Shown here in pieces: positions 49,801 through 61,700 of a stretch of DNA of 64,000 nt (within the stretch, counting starts at the first letter, position 1; every line of letters begins with the position of its first letter). The stretch lies in NCBI RefSeq assembly GCF_021462225.1, contig NC_061798.1, positions 20,172,820 through 20,236,819 on the forward strand, read 5' to 3'. A model generated the notes under the pieces. The model made no database searches and was not told the DNA's origin. It worked only from the letters and a program-made list of their open reading frames with translations. The DNA is from Girardinichthys multiradiatus (taxonomy: Eukaryota > Chordata > Actinopteri > Cyprinodontiformes > Goodeidae). The translations under genes and the position numbers were made by a program.

Positions 49801-50290
49801 TGTAAATATTACATAAGACCAATACAATAAAAATTCTGAGAAATTTCTGTTTTGCTTTTCATTATCTTTAAGCTAAAGAAAACCAAACAAATTTGAGCTT
49901 CACTTTTTGTAGTGCATGACTAAAATGTATTAGGTTTTCCATGATTTTCTAATTTATTGAGATGCACCTCTATGTAAGCAAAGTGAAAGGAATATGTTCA
50001 AATACAACCGTGATTTCTTGCAGCTCTACTTGTTTAAGTCAATAGTCTATATTTTGCAAATATTTGCATGTCAGTGGCAGAAAAACAAAGAGTGTCATTG
50101 ATTTCATCAGGCACCTCTTGGCCACTACCCCGAGGATCACTTCAGTGAGAAGACTCCAGGACAGATGATAAAGAACTTTCAAGAGGAGCTTAAGGCATTA
50201 AGTGCAGCCATCAAAAAGAGAAACAAGGATCTGGAAGTGCCTTACACATACATGGATCCAGAGAAGATAGAAAACAGTGTGGCTATTTGA
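37833..50290 (+). CDS. alox: Arachidonate-type lipoxygenase, ALOX15B/12B/E3-like, 14 coding exons
   Basis: Iron dioxygenase adding O2 to polyunsaturated fatty acids. Coding exons: 37833-37985, 39241-39445, 39564-39645, 40910-41032, 41129-41232, 41783-41949, 42054-42197, 44957-45160, 45333-45419, 45505-45674, 46348-46469, 46886-46986, 49368-49538, 50111-50290. All junctions are GT-AG and the 2013 bases join in frame to 670 residues, the family's usual length and exon count. PLAT lipid-binding domain: about residues 1-115; catalytic domain: the rest. Iron ligands: H367 and H372 (NVHLLRTH), H547 and N551 (SAQHAAVN), and C-terminal I670 (ENSVAI). A410 is the Coffa-site Ala, which usually goes with S-stereochemistry. 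F424 and S425 fill the Sloane positions. [10 protein letters not shown] and IPHC resemble ALOX15B/12B/E3; the ALOX5 residues W599 and H600 are Q596 and G597 here. The exact paralogue and product are not settled. Confidence 0.93.
38152..39095 (-). mobile_element. Tc1-like relic in intron after coding exon 1
   Basis: The left end (CAGGGACTTGCAAAGTATTCAC, after TA) and a matching right-side segment (CATGTGAATACTTTTG) are Tc1-type ends. Between them antisense transposase text is heavily eroded, with the 'accatgtttaaccatggggatg' region of the GGS box near 38684-38705 and a T-rich 38420. The outer tip of the right inverted repeat has been replaced by the start of the inverted repeat at 39084. Inactive. 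Confidence 0.7.
39084..39175. repeat. Inverted repeat, left arm (pairs with 39737-39827)
   Basis: About 91 bp starting GAATGGCAATTTACAATTC. The right arm is its reverse complement with roughly three mismatches. The arms enclose coding exons 2 and 3 of the lipoxygenase gene (39241-39645), which are exons 3 and 4 if the non-coding exon is counted. Confidence 0.9.
39737..39827. repeat. Inverted repeat, right arm
   Basis: Reverse complement of 39084-39175, ending GTAAATTGCCATTC before a T-run. Confidence 0.9.
40249..40618 (+). mobile_element. tRNA-derived SINE in a lipoxygenase intron
   Basis: Same family as 6912-7272 and in better condition: A-box TGGCACAGTTGG, B-box GGGTTCGATTCC, full body and a TGACTCACTGACTGAC tail. 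It lies in the intron between coding exons 3 and 4, in the gene's direction. Confidence 0.9.
42302..43911 (+). mobile_element. Tc1-like transposon, family B, apparently complete
   Basis: It has long inverted ends of about 200 bp starting CAGGTCCTTCTCAAAATATT, flanked by TA at 42300-42301 and 43912-43913. Total length is 1610 bp. It lies in the intron between coding exons 7 and 8 in the gene's direction and encodes an unbroken transposase. A second copy in reverse lies at 47311-48877. Confidence 0.95.
42630..43634 (+). CDS. Tc1-like transposase, intact 334-codon frame
   Basis: This enzyme cuts and pastes its own element at TA sites. The N-terminal part (residues 1-60) has a helix-turn-helix, [19 protein letters not shown] and [12 protein letters not shown] basic [12 protein letters not shown] segment follows and may hold the GRPR-like hook and nuclear signal. 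Then comes a second DNA-binding unit to about residue 125. The catalytic domain has VLFLDESKF (first Asp), [12 protein letters not shown] (second Asp) and [11 protein letters not shown] (Glu), the DD34E pattern. The [11 protein letters not shown] stretch is the glycine-rich box. The frame ends with SAKGFPTKY, as in family members. Length and motifs are complete, so it may be active, but that is inference from sequence only. Confidence 0.9.
   Translation: MGKTADLTAVQKATIDTLKQEGKTQKEISERIGCSQSAVSRHLSGKSVGRKKCGRKRCTTRRGDRTLRKIVEKGRFQTLGDLRKQWTESGVETSRATVHRRVQEMGYRCRIPQVKPLLNQKQQQKRLTWATEKQHWTVAQWSKVLFLDESKFCMSFRNQGARVWRKTGEKEMSKCQKSSVKYPQSVMVWGAVSAAGVGPLCFIKGRINAASYQEILEHFMLPSAEKLYGDEDFIFQHDLAPAHSAKTTGKWFTDHGITVLNWPANSPDLNPIENLWDIVKRTLRDSRPNTLDELKAAIEASWASIRPQQCHRLIASMPRRIEAVISAKGFPTKY
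46540..46800 (+). mobile_element. tRNA-derived SINE, diverged copy
   Basis: Same family as 6912-7272: GCAGCAAGAAGGTCCTGGGT, GGGGTCTTTCTGCATGGAGT and a worn 3' part ending in GGGATGGGATGGGTGGGTG. It lies in the intron between coding exons 11 and 12. Confidence 0.75.
47311..48877 (-). mobile_element. Tc1-like transposon, family B, second copy, reversed
   Basis: Same ends as 42302-43911 with TA at 47309-47310 and 48878-48879. Length is 1567 bp, 43 bp shorter than the first copy because of deletions in the transposase. It lies in the intron between coding exons 12 and 13, opposite to the gene. Confidence 0.95.
47588..48549 (-). pseudogene. Tc1-like transposase, broken family B copy
   Basis: It begins at 48549 with [15 protein letters not shown]. 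Compared with the intact copy, 14 codons are missing after RCRIPQ (an in-frame 42-bp deletion near 48210). A single base is lost just before the first catalytic box (TGGTCAAAG here, TGGTCCAAAG there, near 48168), which shifts the frame. The C-terminal half is readable in the other frame to 47588. All three catalytic boxes remain as text ([31 protein letters not shown]). The enzyme is inactive, but the ends are intact, so it could in principle be moved by the intact copy. Confidence 0.92.
49613..49971. mobile_element. Tc1/mariner-type MITE
   Basis: Inverted ends: AATCTCAATAAATCAGAATATC on the left and the complement form TGATTTTCTAATTTATTGAGAT on the right. It is about 360 bp with no coding content, in the last intron of the lipoxygenase gene. 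Confidence 0.75.
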
Positions 50291-50808
50291 AAAATAAAAG
50301 TAGTTTTCTCTAAGCTTTCTAATTACAAACACTGCAACTTATTTTTATGTTACTGGAATGTTTTATGAACACTGGCAAAAACATGATAGGTTATTTGATT
50401 CACTTTTATTTCAGTTTTGTTCAAATGTACATTTTTAAAGTGGATTTTAATGTAATAAGAATATTTGGGATGCATGCAGATAAATTTGGAGTCAGACATG
50501 TGAGTGTAACCACCCTGATAAGTTTTAGTTGTTTTCTTCATCATTTACAATGATCAACTTATACATTATTATATTTTATTATTATTATTCTAATACTTTG
50601 CATCAGCGAGTCACTTGCTGAGAACACTTTGTATTTTGAGACATGTTGTGCATAAGGGACATTTTTGCAACAGAAAATGAAACTTGAGTGTTTCTAATCT
50701 GAGACCAATATAAAATAGCAATTTCTTCGAAAGTTTAATTTCTCTAACTTCTTGTTTGAAATTCCCCCAAAAGAATGTATCTGTGTAAAGTATTTATTGT
50801 AAAGTGCA

Positions 50809-50814
50809 AATAAA
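50809..50814 (+). terminator. Likely polyadenylation signal of the lipoxygenase gene
   Basis: AATAAA about 520 bp after the stop codon, following an AT-rich 3' untranslated region. Another AATAAA lies right after the stop codon (50294-50299) and could serve for a very short message. Confidence 0.5.
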
Positions 50815-50829
50815 AATACTGGTAATCAG

Positions 50830-51566
50830 AAAATATCATTTTGCATTTTATAGCAGTTACACTTTGGTTTAAACTTTGCAGCCAAACAAAAATGCAGGTA
50901 AGAAAAGTAAGTAGAATGTCTACAGTCATATCAGACCCTGACTGAAGCGTTCCTCAGGAAAGAGACATCAAACTAATGAAATTATTTAGTTCTTAGGGAA
51001 AAACCCACACAGACAAGGGCTATAAGAGAAATAGATAACAGTCCCTTTTCCACCTAAAGCCTTGGGATTTAAAGCCCCAGTATTTGTTTTTACCAGGGTA
51101 AAAGGAATTCCAGGGAATTGTGTACCTGCTGTTTCCATGTCTCAGAAAGGCCACGGACCATTTATTTAAATCAGCCTAATGATGTAGAGTGAAGCGGTGA
51201 AGAAAACTGCAATACATCTTCAGTCCAGCAGATGGCTTTACTCCTTTTAAATGATTCTTTGCTAATAAATTTGTTTTTGTTTCAACGTATACAGTTGATT
51301 AATTCCTTCCATTATTTTTTATGTTGCACTAGATCCATAAAGGAGAAAAGTTTAAATCATTATTTTATATTGCAACCTGCATCTGTCCATAGTTGTTGCA
51401 TAGTTGTTGCATGATTCATTTACAATAACTAATGAACACTGATTAACTTGCTTATTTTTCTTTTATTGTCATCAGGTAAACTCATAAAAGATAACTACAG
51501 CACAAACAGAAAAATGTTTCAAACAAAAATGTTATTTATTAGAACAAAGAATTATCGGTCCACTAT
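50830..51566. other. No recognised feature
   Basis: Non-coding; no repeat that I can name. Confidence 0.4.
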
Positions 51567-52648
51567 GGACTGCCAAAGTGTTCAAACTTAAATAAATAAA
51601 TGAAACATTATGAAATAAGTATCTACATCAATAAATAATAGATAACAATTTAATGTGACAGTGAAACTGTGAAATAATTTGATGCATATTAAATTCTCAG
51701 CTCATTATTATGAAATACATTTCATTTTCCATTAAAAATCAGCTTTACAATATTAAAGAATTTTCACATAACATTTTTACCTAATAGTTGAAATTATTGT
51801 TGAGGCTATGTTTATGTAATTCCAGCTGACTGGCATGACTGTCGGCTCACCTGACCACAGTGAACTGTGCTGGGTGACAGAAAACTTAGCAGCAATAACC
51901 TCGATGGTTATGCCAGACACCTCTAAAGTCTTGAATGCTGTGCTCTGCATAATCCATGCCGACACGGTGCTCAATGGCTAATAGGGTATCCACAATGGCA
52001 TCGTTGATGCTAACATTCTGGAGAGCAATTATTATCCCGATCATTTGAAAGATGTCATCCAAACATATTAAAAATGGCATCCCCTCGATTTGATCAGCTG
52101 AGATAACCAGAGCTAAATGAGGTTACAGAAACTCCACCATCCTTCCTAAACCTTGAGGTGGCGCAGTAGCTGCTCAGAGAGCAGGTAACCAGGAAACTAA
52201 TCTCTTTGTAAGGCTCAGCCAATGAGGATGCAGGTCCAGCCCATTGACGCTGATTGGCCCACAGCTATTCAGTTGTAAAGTGATATTATGAAATACAGTA
52301 AATGGCCATGGGGAAAAATCATCCTTAAAAGTTTGCCTTTTGAAATAAAAGCTAACTTTTAACAAATGACATTTTGAAATAAAAAATTACTGCTGGAATT
52401 AAATAAAATAGCCTCAACAATAACTTAAAGTGTTAGGTAAAAAGTTTATGTGAAAATTCTTTAATAAAATAAAGCTGATTTTTAATGGAAAATTAAATAT
52501 ATTTCATAATAATGACCGGAGAATTTAATATGCATTTAATTATTTCACAATTTCATTGTCACATAAAATCATTGCCTGTTATTTATTGATGTAGATACTT
52601 TCATATTCTTTTGTTTATTTATTTAATTTTGAACACTTCCATAGTCCA
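51567..52648. mobile_element. DNA element with about 250-bp terminal inverted repeats, family unknown
   Basis: The arm 51567-51826 (GGACTGCCAAAGTGTTCAAA ... GTTGAGGCTAT ... AATTCCAGC) is the diverged reverse complement of 52392-52648. The centre (51827-52391) holds two overlapping short antisense frames (51777-51974, 51886-52080) without a family I recognise. Long inverted ends with a short centre suggest a foldback or non-autonomous DNA transposon. Exact ends and target duplication are not clear. Confidence 0.7.
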
Positions 52649-53703
52649 GAAGTACAGGGAATAGATGTCTTGAATGTCTAATCTTAAGCAAATCTTTATA
52701 TAAAATAGAAGGTGCAACAGTAGAGACAATAGAGGATGGCAGGACACAAAGGTGAAGAGGATCACTGGGAGCTTTTGGATTGAAGTCAATTTAGTTGTCT
52801 AATTTCTCTAATAGATAATGCATGTTACAAAGTTACAGTTTACTTTTCTATGCTGTGGCTCCGGAATATGTCTGCTGAACTTTGGTTATGTGACTGAGTC
52901 TATTTTTGTACCATTTTGTGTTTGCTTTTTCATTCTAAAGCTCCTTGTGATTTGGTTTTTGCATCATACTTGTATTATGTTTAGTTTTTGCTCTCTGATC
53001 ACTTTTCTTCTGTTTGTTCAGTCATGTTACCTCAGAGCTGCAGTCAGAGAGGTAAAACTCTATTGTTGTTGTTGTTAATCCAGTAATCACACCTCCCAGT
53101 GTTTAAACACCCCAGCTGCATTCAGCCCTTGCCAGATTCTCCTGCTACTCGCCTAATGTACTGTATACCATTTTTACGCCATACTTTGTTTCCCCATTGC
53201 TTCCATATTGCATTCTTTATCTTCAGTAGGTCCCGTAAATTTGGTTTCTTCACATCTATTACATTTCACCTTGTGATAAATTAGCATTTGCAAAAAAAAA
53301 AAGACTATTTTAAAACAAATATTGCTTTTTTAATAAGTTTTTGATTTAGTTCAATAGTTTAAGTGCATTGGTTGAAGATTTAAAATCTATTTTTTTTCAA
53401 TAATTAAATTGTGTGCCAGAATATATAATACGTTTCGTTTTTTTTTTTCCTTTTTGTCTGTTGTTAAACTTTTTATTGACAAATCAGTCACAGAGAAAAA
53501 AAACATCCAGTATTACAAATTCATTCTCACTTCTGTGTTTTTATTTTACACAGAAGATAGCAGAAAAGAAAACCAGGGTGCCTTAAATATCCCCTCTCCT
53601 AGAGCACCAGGCTGGTTCACTAGGAGAGGACATTTTTTAGTTCAGCATATGAACTAAAACATGTTTATAGAATAAAGATGAATCTAACAGTAGGACCAAT
53701 ATA
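52649..53703. other. No supported gene
   Basis: A hydrophobic 86-codon frame at 52818-53078 is probably chance. Positions 53030-53160 look like a worn repeat I cannot name. A-runs and T-runs occur at 53291 and 53440. Confidence 0.35.
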
Positions 53704-54006
53704 CACTATATTGCCAAAGGTCTTGGGCCCCAGAACCAAATCAATGAATTCTGGAGTTAAAATCCTTTTCATGGCTGCAGGTGTACATAGTTTGGTGCGG
53801 GGAAACTTGAATGAGCTGCAAAGAGTCCTGACCTCAACCTTCTTAAACACCTTTGGGATGAATTAAAGCAGATGATATAATTTATGTTAATTATGAACAG
53901 TTACCATTATTGTGGAAGATATTTACAGAATAATTAAAGCTGCTACTGATGGCAACAGTCCATCAACAAATCGGACCTTATACAGACAAATACTTTTGGC
54001 GATAGA
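53704..54006 (+). mobile_element. Short Tc1-like relic
   Basis: The left end is CACTATATTGCCAAAGGTCTTG. The right end TACTTTTGGCGATA is the worn partner. Inside, CCTGACCTCAACCTTCTTAA and following bases encode the third catalytic box of a Tc1 transposase (PDLN...HLWDELK) on the + strand. Most of the element is deleted. Its right tip is where the next Tc1 element is inserted. Confidence 0.6.
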
Positions 54007-54008
54007 TA

Positions 54009-55637
54009 CAGTGCCTTGCGAAAGTATTCGGCCCCCTTGAACTTTTCAACCTCTTGCCACATTTCAGGCTTCAAACATAAAGGTATAAAATTCAAATTTT
54101 TTGTGAAGAATCAACAACAAGTGGGACACAGTCGTGAAGTGGAATGACATTTATTGGATGTGTCAAACTTTTTTAACAAATAAAAAACTGAAAATGGGGC
54201 GTGCAATATTATTTGGCCCCCTTGCGTTAATATTTTGTAGCGCCACCCTTTGCTGCAATTACAGCTGCAAGTCGCTTGGGGTATGTCTCTATCAGTTTTG
54301 CACATCGAGAGACTGAAATTCTTGCCCATTCTTCCTTGCAAAACAGCTGGAGCTCAGTGAGGTTGGATGGAGAGCGTTCATGAACAGCAGTCTTTAGCTC
54401 TTTCCACAGATTCTCGATTGGATTCAGGTCTGGACTTTGACTTGGCCATTCCAACACCTGGATACGTTTATCTGTGAACCATTCCATTGTAGATTTGGCT
54501 TTATGTTTTGGATCATTGTCTTGTTGGAAGATAAATCTCTGTCCCAGTCTCAGGTCTCTTGCAGACTCCAACAGGTTGTCTTCCAGAATGGTCCTGTATT
54601 TGGCTCCATCCATCTTCCCATCAATTGTGACTATCTTCCCTGTCCCTGCTGACGAAAAGCAGGCCCAAACCATGATGCTGCCACCACCATGTTTGACAGT
54701 GGGGATGGTGTGTTCAGGGTGATGAGCTGTGTTGCTTTTACGCCAAACACATCGTTTTGCATTGTGGCCAAACAGTTTGATTTTGGTTTCATCTGACCAG
54801 AGCACCTTCTTCCACATGTTTGGTGTTTCTCCCAGGTGGCTTGTGGCAAACTTTAAACGAGACTTTTTATGGATATCTTTGAGAAATGGCTTTCTTCTTG
54901 CCACTCTTCCATAAAGGCCAGATTTGTGCAGTGTACGACTGATTGTTGTCCTATGGACAGACTCTCCCACCTCAGCTGTAGATCTCTGCAGTTCATCCAG
55001 AGTGATCATGGGCCTCTTGGCTGCATCTCTGATCAGTCTTCTCCTTGTTCAAGATGAGAATTAAGAGGGACAGCCGGGTGTTGGTAGATTTGCATTGGTC
55101 AGATACTCCTTCCATTTCAATATGATTGCTTGCACAGTGCTCCTTGGGATGTTTAAAGCTTGGGAAATCTTTTTGTATCCAAATCCGGCTTTAAACTTCT
55201 CCACAACAGTATCTCGGACCTGCCTGGTGTGTTCCTTGGTCTTCATGATGCTCTCTGTGCTTTGAACAGAACCCTGAGACTATCACAGAGCAGGTGCATT
55301 TATACGGAGACTTGATTACACACAGGTGGATTCTATTTATCATCATCAGTCATTTGGGACAACATTGGATCATTCAGAGATCCTCACAGAACTTCTGGAG
55401 TGAGTTTGCTGCACTGAAAGTAAAGGGGCCGAATAATATTGCACGCACCACTTTTCAGTTTTTTATTTGTTAAAAAAGTTTGACACATCCAATAAATTTA
55501 ATTCCACTTCATGATTGTGTCCCACTTGTTGTTGATTCTTCCCAAAAAATTTCAATTTTATATCTTTATGTTTGAAGCCTGAAATGTGGCAAAAGGTTGA
55601 AACGTTCAAGGGGGCCGAATACTTTCGCAAGGCACTG
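54009..55637 (-). mobile_element. Tc1-like transposon, family C, nearly complete
   Basis: Ends CAGTGCCTTGCGAAAGTATTCG on both sides (inverted), with TA at 54007-54008 and 55638-55639. It is 1629 bp with long inverted ends of about 200 bp. It is inserted in a GATA-type sequence: GATAGATA on the left and the long GATA tract on the right. Confidence 0.95.
54227..55246 (-). pseudogene. Tc1-like transposase with two nonsense codons
   Basis: It reads from 55246 (MKTKEHTRQVRDTVVEKF) to 54227 (ending AAKGGATKY) in one frame, 340 codons long. It is interrupted by TAA at 55061-55063 and TGA at 55049-55051, both in the linker between the two DNA-binding units. The catalytic boxes are complete: VLWSDETKI, FQQDNDPKHKAK and [11 protein letters not shown] (DD34E). 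Apart from these stops no frameshift is visible, so the inactivation is recent or slight. Confidence 0.92.
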
Positions 55638-55902
<265 letters not shown>

Positions 55903-56374
55903 TTCGCAATATGGCTCATGGCTTACGGGCATTGCTTTTTATGTGATTACAGCAGAAAAACCTGCTTATCCAAGGATAGCCATACATACTATTGAAAACA
56001 TGCAGAGAAAGCAATACTTAAAATGGGAGGGGTTTTGGCATTTGTATAGCTCTTAGTTGAGACTGCGTCGGCCCTGCCTCACGGTTGGTCACCAAGGTAG
56101 TTTAGAAGTTGGGTGTCAGGGAGCCTGAAGCCAGTAAGGAATACGTGCTGTGTTTCACGTGTTCCTAAAGTGTTATCTGAAATTTTTGTTTGTTTCTCCA
56201 ATGTACATTTCTTTTCTCAAATGTCTTCTTAAAAATTCTTGCACAAAACTGTTGCCGTGTCCAACAGTTCCTCTAACATCTCAAGGAAAACCATTATGAG
56301 AAGGAAGAACAATGTGACTTTTATGGGATACATTTTTGAGGTTACATTTTTGAGACCTGAAGAAGATGAAGGGA

Positions 56375-57420
56375 GTTACTGAGACATCCACTCCAACATC
56401 CTGCAAGCAGTTACAACAATTCCTAGGATCTGCAAATTTATATCAGTATAATTTGTGATTACAGTCAAACTGTAGCTCATCTTACATCATCTAAATAACT
56501 TCTTTCACAAAACTTTTTCATCGTAAACCCAGAAGTAGCAGCTACTCACTGAACTGTTTCCGGTCATTCAAAAATCACTAAACAAGCCTGTAAAATCCTG
56601 CGTATAATGTCTCAAAAATTATGCCAGGATTGTTAAACCAAATCAAGTAATGAAACTGAGTAAGGTCGATATGAAGCATTACGCATAAAACAAATGTAAT
56701 AAAACCGCTAAAAGGTTCAATAAATCTGTAGCCTATGACATATTTGTGGTCTTTTGTTTGAAAGCATAATTCCTACTGCAGAAAATAAAATTGGTTTAAG
56801 TGCAGTGATCTGTTCTGCCACAGTGCATTTTAACACAACTCATCCAGTGTGCTTTCATGGCAAGTAATTATGTGCATCAAATATGCACTGCAACAGATGG
56901 TCTCTGTATGTTTTTGCCTTAAATTCTCCAGTCAGCTGGCCAAACAAACGGCCGTCCATATATCACATGCTCAAGCTACAACTTTGGTTTATACTTTCAC
57001 AAGTCAGTTCACTCCCGAGGTTCATGTCTCTGATTCAGGAGAAAGACCATTACCTCCTAAGAGATCAAGTCCCATTGAAAAACTTCACCTGTCTGTAGTC
57101 CTTTCCCTCGTCTCTGTCAGGTTGAGAAACTATGATGTTAGTGGTAGAGAAATTGTTCCAAAAGAAAACTGTTAGAGGAGGTTCGACATAAGACTGTGAT
57201 CTGGACTGACCACAGAAATCTCTCTTACCTGCAAACAGAATCTCCAGCATTCTAGATGGTAAGTGTTCTTCTCCTGATTCAGCTTCACAATAACCTACCA
57301 CCCATAATGACACAACAATAAATCAGATGCCCTCTGTAGACAGTTATCCTCTGATGATAAAACTTCTCAGAAGGAGATCTTACCTGCAATAAAGCCCGTC
57401 TAGCAGAAACTGATTTTTGA
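56375..57420 (+). mobile_element. Ty3/gypsy retrotransposon pol relic
   Basis: Pieces of pol in order: CKQLQQFLGSANLY near 56400-56445 (end of RT), KLHLSVVLSLVSVRLRNYDV near 57078-57137 (the segment between RT and RNase H), VIWTDHRNLSYL near 57197-57233 (RNase H), and FSFTITYHP near 57276-57302, then a DAL-like block before the integrase linker. Stops and frameshifts are frequent. No LTR was recognised on either side, so the borders are approximate. Confidence 0.75.
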
Positions 57421-58913
57421 AAAAACGTCCATCTAACCACATCTACTTTAGCATCCTGCTCCATGGTCATGATCCTGGGGTGTATGGTTATGTTGATGTC
57501 TTTGTCCTCTCTTTTCCTCCTTATACTTGCCACTGCTGTCCACATTAAAGCCAGGCCTCATGACTCACATGTGAGCAATCATTTAATCGAGCCCTCTGTA
57601 TTTAAAGATCTGCCAGAAACTCAATTTTTACCAGCTCGCTGACATTGGTTGAGGTAACTAACCTCTCCTAGTATTATGTTCTTGTTGCCATCATATGTCT
57701 CCTTGTGCTCCAAAGTAACATACCTAAATCTTACCTCGTGTTTTCAACTAAGGAGTTCTCTGAGCCTCAAGCCACCTACAAATCTGGACTCCCATACTAA
57801 TCAAAATTACTCCCCTCTCTCTCGAGCATTCATCACAGCTCCATCTTTCTGATCAACAGTCGCAAAACTAACCTGTCTGTCAGACCTTGTTTACCCTGAT
57901 TGGAACAGAACCAGATAATTACTGAAACTCAGGACATCTACCTACTCTATACTTGCCATAATGGCAACAATTACCTTGGAACCCAGTTATTCAGCCCCTC
58001 CTTCAGATTATCTTCCAGACCATTAACACTACCAATGGCTTCTGCAACACAACCTTTCATGAATTTTTTGTATAATAAACATTAACTTAAACTTTCTGAC
58101 CAGCTCCTAATGTATCTCCCTGTTTAGGTCACAGGTGCCCCTTAAGTATAACAGCAACATCTTCAAATGTAAGGCACTGCAATCTGATCATACCATTAAC
58201 TCATAAAACAATCTTTATGAAGCTGTCCATTTCCACTGAACAGTCAGTTCCCAAAACAAGACAATAACATGAAAAAACTGTGCTATGCAACCAGTGGTTG
58301 GAATTTTGGCAGTGATAAATGGGTGCTCTCCCCCATGCCCTTCACATTCCACCCAGTAATGAGGCAAAAAGGAAATACTTTTTGTGCTATTGATCAGATT
58401 TCTAAGACAATACTTATGTATTGTGAGTTGCGCAATACAAATAGTGTTTTTATTTCACTCCTTTCTTTTTCTAAGACAATTATGATGCAAAATCCTCCAA
58501 GATAGCCACCCTTCAGTGTTGGTGTCAAGCATCAGATGTTTGATAAGTCATGAGAGTAGTATAAGATATCAAAGAACAGAAAGAGACCCTTAGAATTTTG
58601 CATTGGCCTGCTCATTTAGGACTGTTACTTGAAGAAGGGTTTTCTACAGGGAAAGGGTATTAGCACTATGTCTTACCTGGAAAACTGTGATTGATGCATA
58701 ATATGCATCCATAGTTCAGATGCAAATCTGTATCTGAACCATGGATAAATGAGCGCTGAGAAAATGCAGGACTAATTACCAGAAGGCTATGTCAAAACTT
58801 GTGTTCAGGAATAGCCATAAGCCCCAGGCTCTCTTTAGCATTTTTGACCACCTCATCACACTTGTACGATGGCTGGGAACTGATATGGGGAAAAACAATA
58901 TACAGCGTGCACA
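57421..58913. other. No supported gene
   Basis: It may hold more worn Ty3/gypsy sequence at its left end. Nothing else is recognised. Confidence 0.35.
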
Positions 58914-59061
58914 TTAAATACTAATTCTTTCTCGCGAAATACTAAGTTGTGCCCACGAAGTACTTATTCGTGCGCAGGAAATATTAATTTGTGCCCACAA
59001 AATATATATAACCTGTGCACAAAATGTTAATTCGTTCCTATGAAGTATTAATTCATGTGCA
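58914..59061. repeat. Imperfect 21-bp tandem array, about seven units
   Basis: Units such as GAAATACTAAGTTGTGCCCAC, GAAGTACTTATTCGTGCGCAG and GAAATATTAATTTGTGCCCAC follow each other with 21-22 bp spacing. Each contains a TGTGC(C/G)CAC-like core that is partly palindromic. Confidence 0.8.
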
Positions 59062-59109
59062 AGTTATACCTTAAGTCTTTAATTTTTATTATAGGTACTG
59101 ATTCTATGA

Positions 59110-60473
<1,364 letters not shown>

Positions 60474-60523
60474 TATTTCATGGGAACGAATAAGTATTTC
60501 ATTGCGCACGCTATATTTATATA

Positions 60524-61612
60524 CACTGCTCAAAAAAATAAAGGGAACACTCAAATAACACATCCTAGATCTGAATGAATGAAATATTCTCATTGAATAC
60601 TTTGTTCTGTACAAAGTTGAATGTGCTGACAACAAAATCACACACAAATCATCAATGGAAATCAAATTTATTAACCAATGGAGGCCTGGATTTGGAGTCA
60701 CACACAAAATTAAAGTGGAAAAACACACTACAGGCTGATCCAACTTTGATGTAATGTCCTTAAAACAAGTCAAAATGAGGCTCAGTATTGTGCCTGTATG
60801 ACCTCTCTACAACGCCTGGGCATGCTCCTGATGAGACGGCGGATGGTCTCCTGAGGGATCTCCTCCCAGACCTGGACTAAAGCATCCGCCAACTCCTGGA
60901 CAGTCTGTGGTGCAACGTGACATGATGTCCCAGATGTGCTCAATCGGATTCAGGTCTGGCGAATGGGAGGGCCAGTTCATAGCTTCAATGTCTTCATCTT
61001 GCAGGAACTGCTGACACACTCCAGCCACATGAGGTCTAGCATTGTCCTGCATTAGGAGGAACCCAGGCCCAACCGCACCAGCATATGGTCTCACAATGGG
61101 TCTGAAGATCTCATCTTGGTACCTAATGGCAGTCAGGCTGCCTCTGGCGAGCACATGGAGGGCCATGCAGGGCTCTGGCAGTGCTCCTCCTGTTCCTTCT
61201 TGCACAAAGGCGGAGGTAGCAGTCCTGCTGCTTGGTTGTTGCCCTCCTACGGCTTGATGTGTCATCCTGGATGAACTGCACTACCTGAGCCACTTGTGTG
61301 GGTTGTAGAATCCGTCTCATGCTACCACGAGTGTGAAAGCACCACAAATATTCAAAAGTGACCAAAACATCCGCCAGAAAGCGTAGGTACTGAAAAGTGG
61401 TCTGTGGTCCCCACCTGCAGAACCACTCCTTAATTGAGTGTCTTGCTAATCGCCAAAGATTTCCCCCTGTTGTCTATTCCATTTGAACAACATGTGAAAT
61501 TGATTGTCAATCATTGTTGCTTCCTAAGTGGACAGTTTGATTTCATAGAAGTTAGATTTACTTGGAATGTTATTGTGTTGTTTAAGTGTTCCCTTTATCT
61601 GTTTCAGTGTGT
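60524..61612 (-). mobile_element. Tc1/mariner-type transposon relic, family E
   Basis: The left end is CACTGCTCAAAAAAATAAAGGGAACACT and the right end has AAGTGTTCCCTTTAT and a worn tip. Antisense transposase: 61320-61123 with MRRILQPTQVAQVVQFIQDD, then 61265-60807 in another frame with FLLMQDNARPHVAG (second catalytic Asp) and [12 protein letters not shown] (third box). A stretch of the N-terminal and first-catalytic region is missing. Inactive. Confidence 0.85.
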
Positions 61613-61700
61613 AAATTCCGGATTATAAATCGCTACTTTTTTCACACACTTTGAACACTGCGGCCTATACAACGGTGCAGCTAATGCATGTTTTTTTTCA
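61613..61700 (+). repeat. Short fragment of a CGGNTATA-type DNA repeat
   Basis: AATTCCGGATTATAAATCGC and CTGCGGCCTATACAACGGTG resemble the end of a vertebrate DNA repeat known for such text. The element is cut off by the LINE that follows. Tentative. Confidence 0.35.

Noticed and set aside
51235..51420. Short frame after the lipoxygenase gene as a neighbouring gene
   Set aside because: AT-rich, no motif and no splice signals.
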